7,836 bases of DNA from contig JAIWOM010000063.1 of the NCBI GenBank assembly GCA_020216895.1, forward strand, positions 1 to 7,836, written 5' to 3'. Under the pieces are notes generated by a model that was given only the letters and a program-made list of their open reading frames with translations, was not told the DNA's origin and did no database searches. Position 1 is the first letter of the stretch, and every line of letters starts with the position of its first letter. This DNA comes from Microcella sp. GTDB taxonomy: Bacteria; Actinomycetota; Actinomycetes; Actinomycetales; Microbacteriaceae. The position numbers were made by a program, and so were the translations under genes. Shown here one piece after another: positions 6,788 to 7,836 of the stretch.

Positions 6788-7516
6788 CGCGACGCGGCCG
6801 TTGCCGTTGAACGACTCGTAGGTGAGCGGCATGAGCGCGGCGAAGTGCTGCTCCATCTGCTCGGCGACCATCTCGATCTCGCGCTGCGGGAACGACGGGA
6901 AGTGCGTGCCCTCCCGCTTGGTGCGCAGCGACAGGAAGTTCATGAGCGAGCGGGCATTCATCGTCACGTACATGGTGCTGTAGATCGTCACCGGGAGGAC
7001 CGCGCGGGCCACCTCGCGCGCGATGCCCGCGTCGAGCATCCGCTGATACGACGCGTAGGCGGCGGTGCAGGATGCCCGCACCTCGGCGTCGACGAGCGCG
7101 AGCTGCTCGGCGCTGCCCGGCAGGAACTCGTAGGCGCCGGGCTTGCCCACCTGCACGAGGTTGCGCTCGGGGCCGGGCACGTAGAACACGGGGCGCAGCT
7201 CGCGGTAGCGGCCCGACTCCTCGTTGTAGGAGGCGATGCGGTGCCGCATGAACTCGCGGAAGACGAAGATCGGCGCCTGCACGTAGAAGGTCATCGAGTT
7301 GTGCTCGAAGGGCGAGCCGTGGCGGTCGCGCATCAGGTAGTTGATGAGGCCGCGGTCGCGCGCGGTCGCCTCGTCGCCGCTCGCCGCTGCCTCGAGGGTC
7401 TGCTCACCCTGCGTCGAGACGCGGGCGGCGAAGAGCACGTCGCTGTCGTGGGCGCTCGCCCGGACGAGTTCGACGGTCACGTCGGAGCGGAACTGGATCT
7501 CGGCGGCGTCGGTCAC
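6782..7516 (-). CDS. thyX: Flavin-dependent thymidylate synthase ThyX
   Basis: 244-aa FAD-dependent enzyme that methylates dUMP to dTMP using methylenetetrahydrofolate and NADPH, releasing tetrahydrofolate; it is unrelated to ThyA. The diagnostic ThyX motif RHRxxSxNExSxR is present as RHRIASYNEESGR at 91-103. Other conserved blocks are HGSPFEHN (66-73), the FAD/dUMP-contact region NARSLMNFLSLRT (187-199), and an early AARVSTQGE. The length is normal for actinobacterial ThyX. GTG at 7516 is preferred: TAGGGT ends exactly 7 nt upstream. An alternative GTG at 7525 would overlap that box, and a longer frame reaching 7741 collides with the divergent gene. The TAG stop is buried in the G/C tract. 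In the usual actinobacterial order dapA follows directly; here the accessory gene separates them. Confidence 0.97.
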   Translation of the reverse strand: MTDAAEIQFRSDVTVELVRASAHDSDVLFAARVSTQGEQTLEAAASGDEATARDRGLINYLMRDRHGSPFEHNSMTFYVQAPIFVFREFMRHRIASYNEESGRYRELRPVFYVPGPERNLVQVGKPGAYEFLPGSAEQLALVDAEVRASCTAAYASYQRMLDAGIAREVARAVLPVTIYSTMYVTMNARSLMNFLSLRTKREGTHFPSFPQREIEMVAEQMEQHFAALMPLTYESFNGNGRVAP

Positions 7517-7523
7517 GCTCGCC

Positions 7524-7529
7524 ACCCTA
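7524..7529 (-). promoter_or_regulatory. Putative -10 box (TAGGGT) of thyX
   Basis: TAGGGT ends 7 nt before the GTG at 7516. AGGG within it could alternatively be read as a Shine-Dalgarno about 8 nt from the start. The leaderless reading is preferred because the same spacing recurs at dapA and at 7622. Confidence 0.5.
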
Positions 7530-7608
7530 TCGGGGCACCCCGGCCACCGCGGCGGCCCGATCGCGCGTCGCACAGCGTCACACGCGGGAATACGTGACGA
7601 ACGTTTCC

Positions 7609-7614
7609 TATTGT
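7609..7614 (+). promoter_or_regulatory. Putative -10 box (TATTGT) of the thioredoxin-like gene
   Basis: TATTGT ends 7 nt before the ATG at 7622, inside the AT-richest stretch of the 105-nt divergent intergenic region shared with thyX. GGGGAG lies only 1 nt from the ATG, too close to serve as a Shine-Dalgarno. Confidence 0.5.
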
Positions 7615-7621
7615 GGGGAGC

Positions 7622-7836
7622 ATGGATGCTCTCACCGCCCTCCTCGTGATCGCCGGGCTGATCGGCGCGGCGACCCTGCTCGGGCTGCTCGTGCGCGCCC
7701 GCGGCACCCGCGTGGCCGAGGGCTGCGGTGGAGACGAGCACCAGCTGGCGGTGGACGGCGCCGAGGTCACCCTGGTGCAGCTGTCGAGCCCCGTGTGCTC
7801 GGCCTGCGCCGCCATGCGCCGCGTGGCGGAGTCGCT
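7622..7836 (+). CDS. Membrane-anchored thioredoxin-family protein, 3' end beyond window
   Basis: 71 codons are visible and the frame is open at the right edge. Residues 4-24 form a hydrophobic helix, likely an N-terminal membrane anchor, followed by basic residues (RARGTR). The thioredoxin fold then starts: VTLVQLSSPVCSACAAMRRVAES has the beta-strand followed by a CxxC redox motif (Cys59-Ser-Ala-Cys62). The role would be thiol-disulfide exchange at the membrane, but partners and direction (oxidase or reductase) cannot be told from this fragment. The side of the membrane is also uncertain: basic residues after the helix favour the cytoplasm. It is divergent from thyX across 105 nt. The start at 7622 is supported by a TATTGT 7 nt upstream. 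Family assignment is good; subfamily is not resolved. Confidence 0.8.
   Translation, partial: MDALTALLVIAGLIGAATLLGLLVRARGTRVAEGCGGDEHQLAVDGAEVTLVQLSSPVCSACAAMRRVAES

Noticed and set aside
594..7629. GGATGC as an FtsK-orienting (KOPS-like) sequence
   Set aside because: Such motifs must be strand-skewed; here the counts are 9 and 9, so no polarity is seen in this window.
7517..7741. 75-codon N-terminal extension of ThyX
   Set aside because: It overlaps the divergent thioredoxin-like gene and the promoters of both genes; ThyX proteins are about 240-250 aa.

Overview
The window is about 70% G+C and codes almost entirely on the minus strand. The protein sequences and gene order point to a high-GC actinobacterium, probably Micrococcales and plausibly Microbacteriaceae; the family-level assignment is inference. 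The core is the order thyX > dapA > rnj > ftsK. The same genes occur in this order in Mycobacterium tuberculosis (Rv2754c thyX, Rv2753c dapA, Rv2752c rnj, Rv2748c ftsK). Here they are joined by two extra genes.

Layout from right to left, in transcription order of the minus strand. thyX (7516-6782) encodes flavin-dependent thymidylate synthase. A G-rich tract and a 14-bp inverted-repeat arm follow it. Next is an accessory gene (6584-5703) for a protein with an AbiEi-like winged-helix N-terminus and a DUF559/Vsr-like endonuclease domain. The second arm of the inverted repeat (5654-5667) closes this insert-like segment. Then come dapA (5617-4643), rnj (4575-2899), a previously easy-to-miss 55-codon ORF (2823-2656) and ftsK (2607 to beyond the left edge). 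At the far right a divergent plus-strand gene starts at 7622. It encodes a membrane-anchored thioredoxin-like protein with a CxxC motif and runs off the window.

How the genes work together: the core genes are housekeeping. ThyX makes dTMP for DNA synthesis, DapA makes the first committed intermediate of diaminopimelate/lysine (cell wall), RNase J matures and degrades RNA, and FtsK moves chromosomes at the division septum. They share no single pathway. The accessory nuclease gene looks like an insertion: it has lower third-position GC, inverted repeats on both sides, no core-type promoter signature, and a probable pair of compensating frameshifts.

Two signals stand out beyond the genes. First, five of the seven genes have a TAnnnT hexamer exactly 6 or 7 nt before the start codon, the signature of leaderless transcripts. 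This means the apparent operon probably has several internal promoters, and it fixes several start codons. Second, the hexamer GGATGC/GCATCC occurs 18 times (9 per strand) against 4 for GGACGC/GCGTCC, the reverse of what 70% GC predicts. It forces otherwise rare codons such as GAT and GCA.
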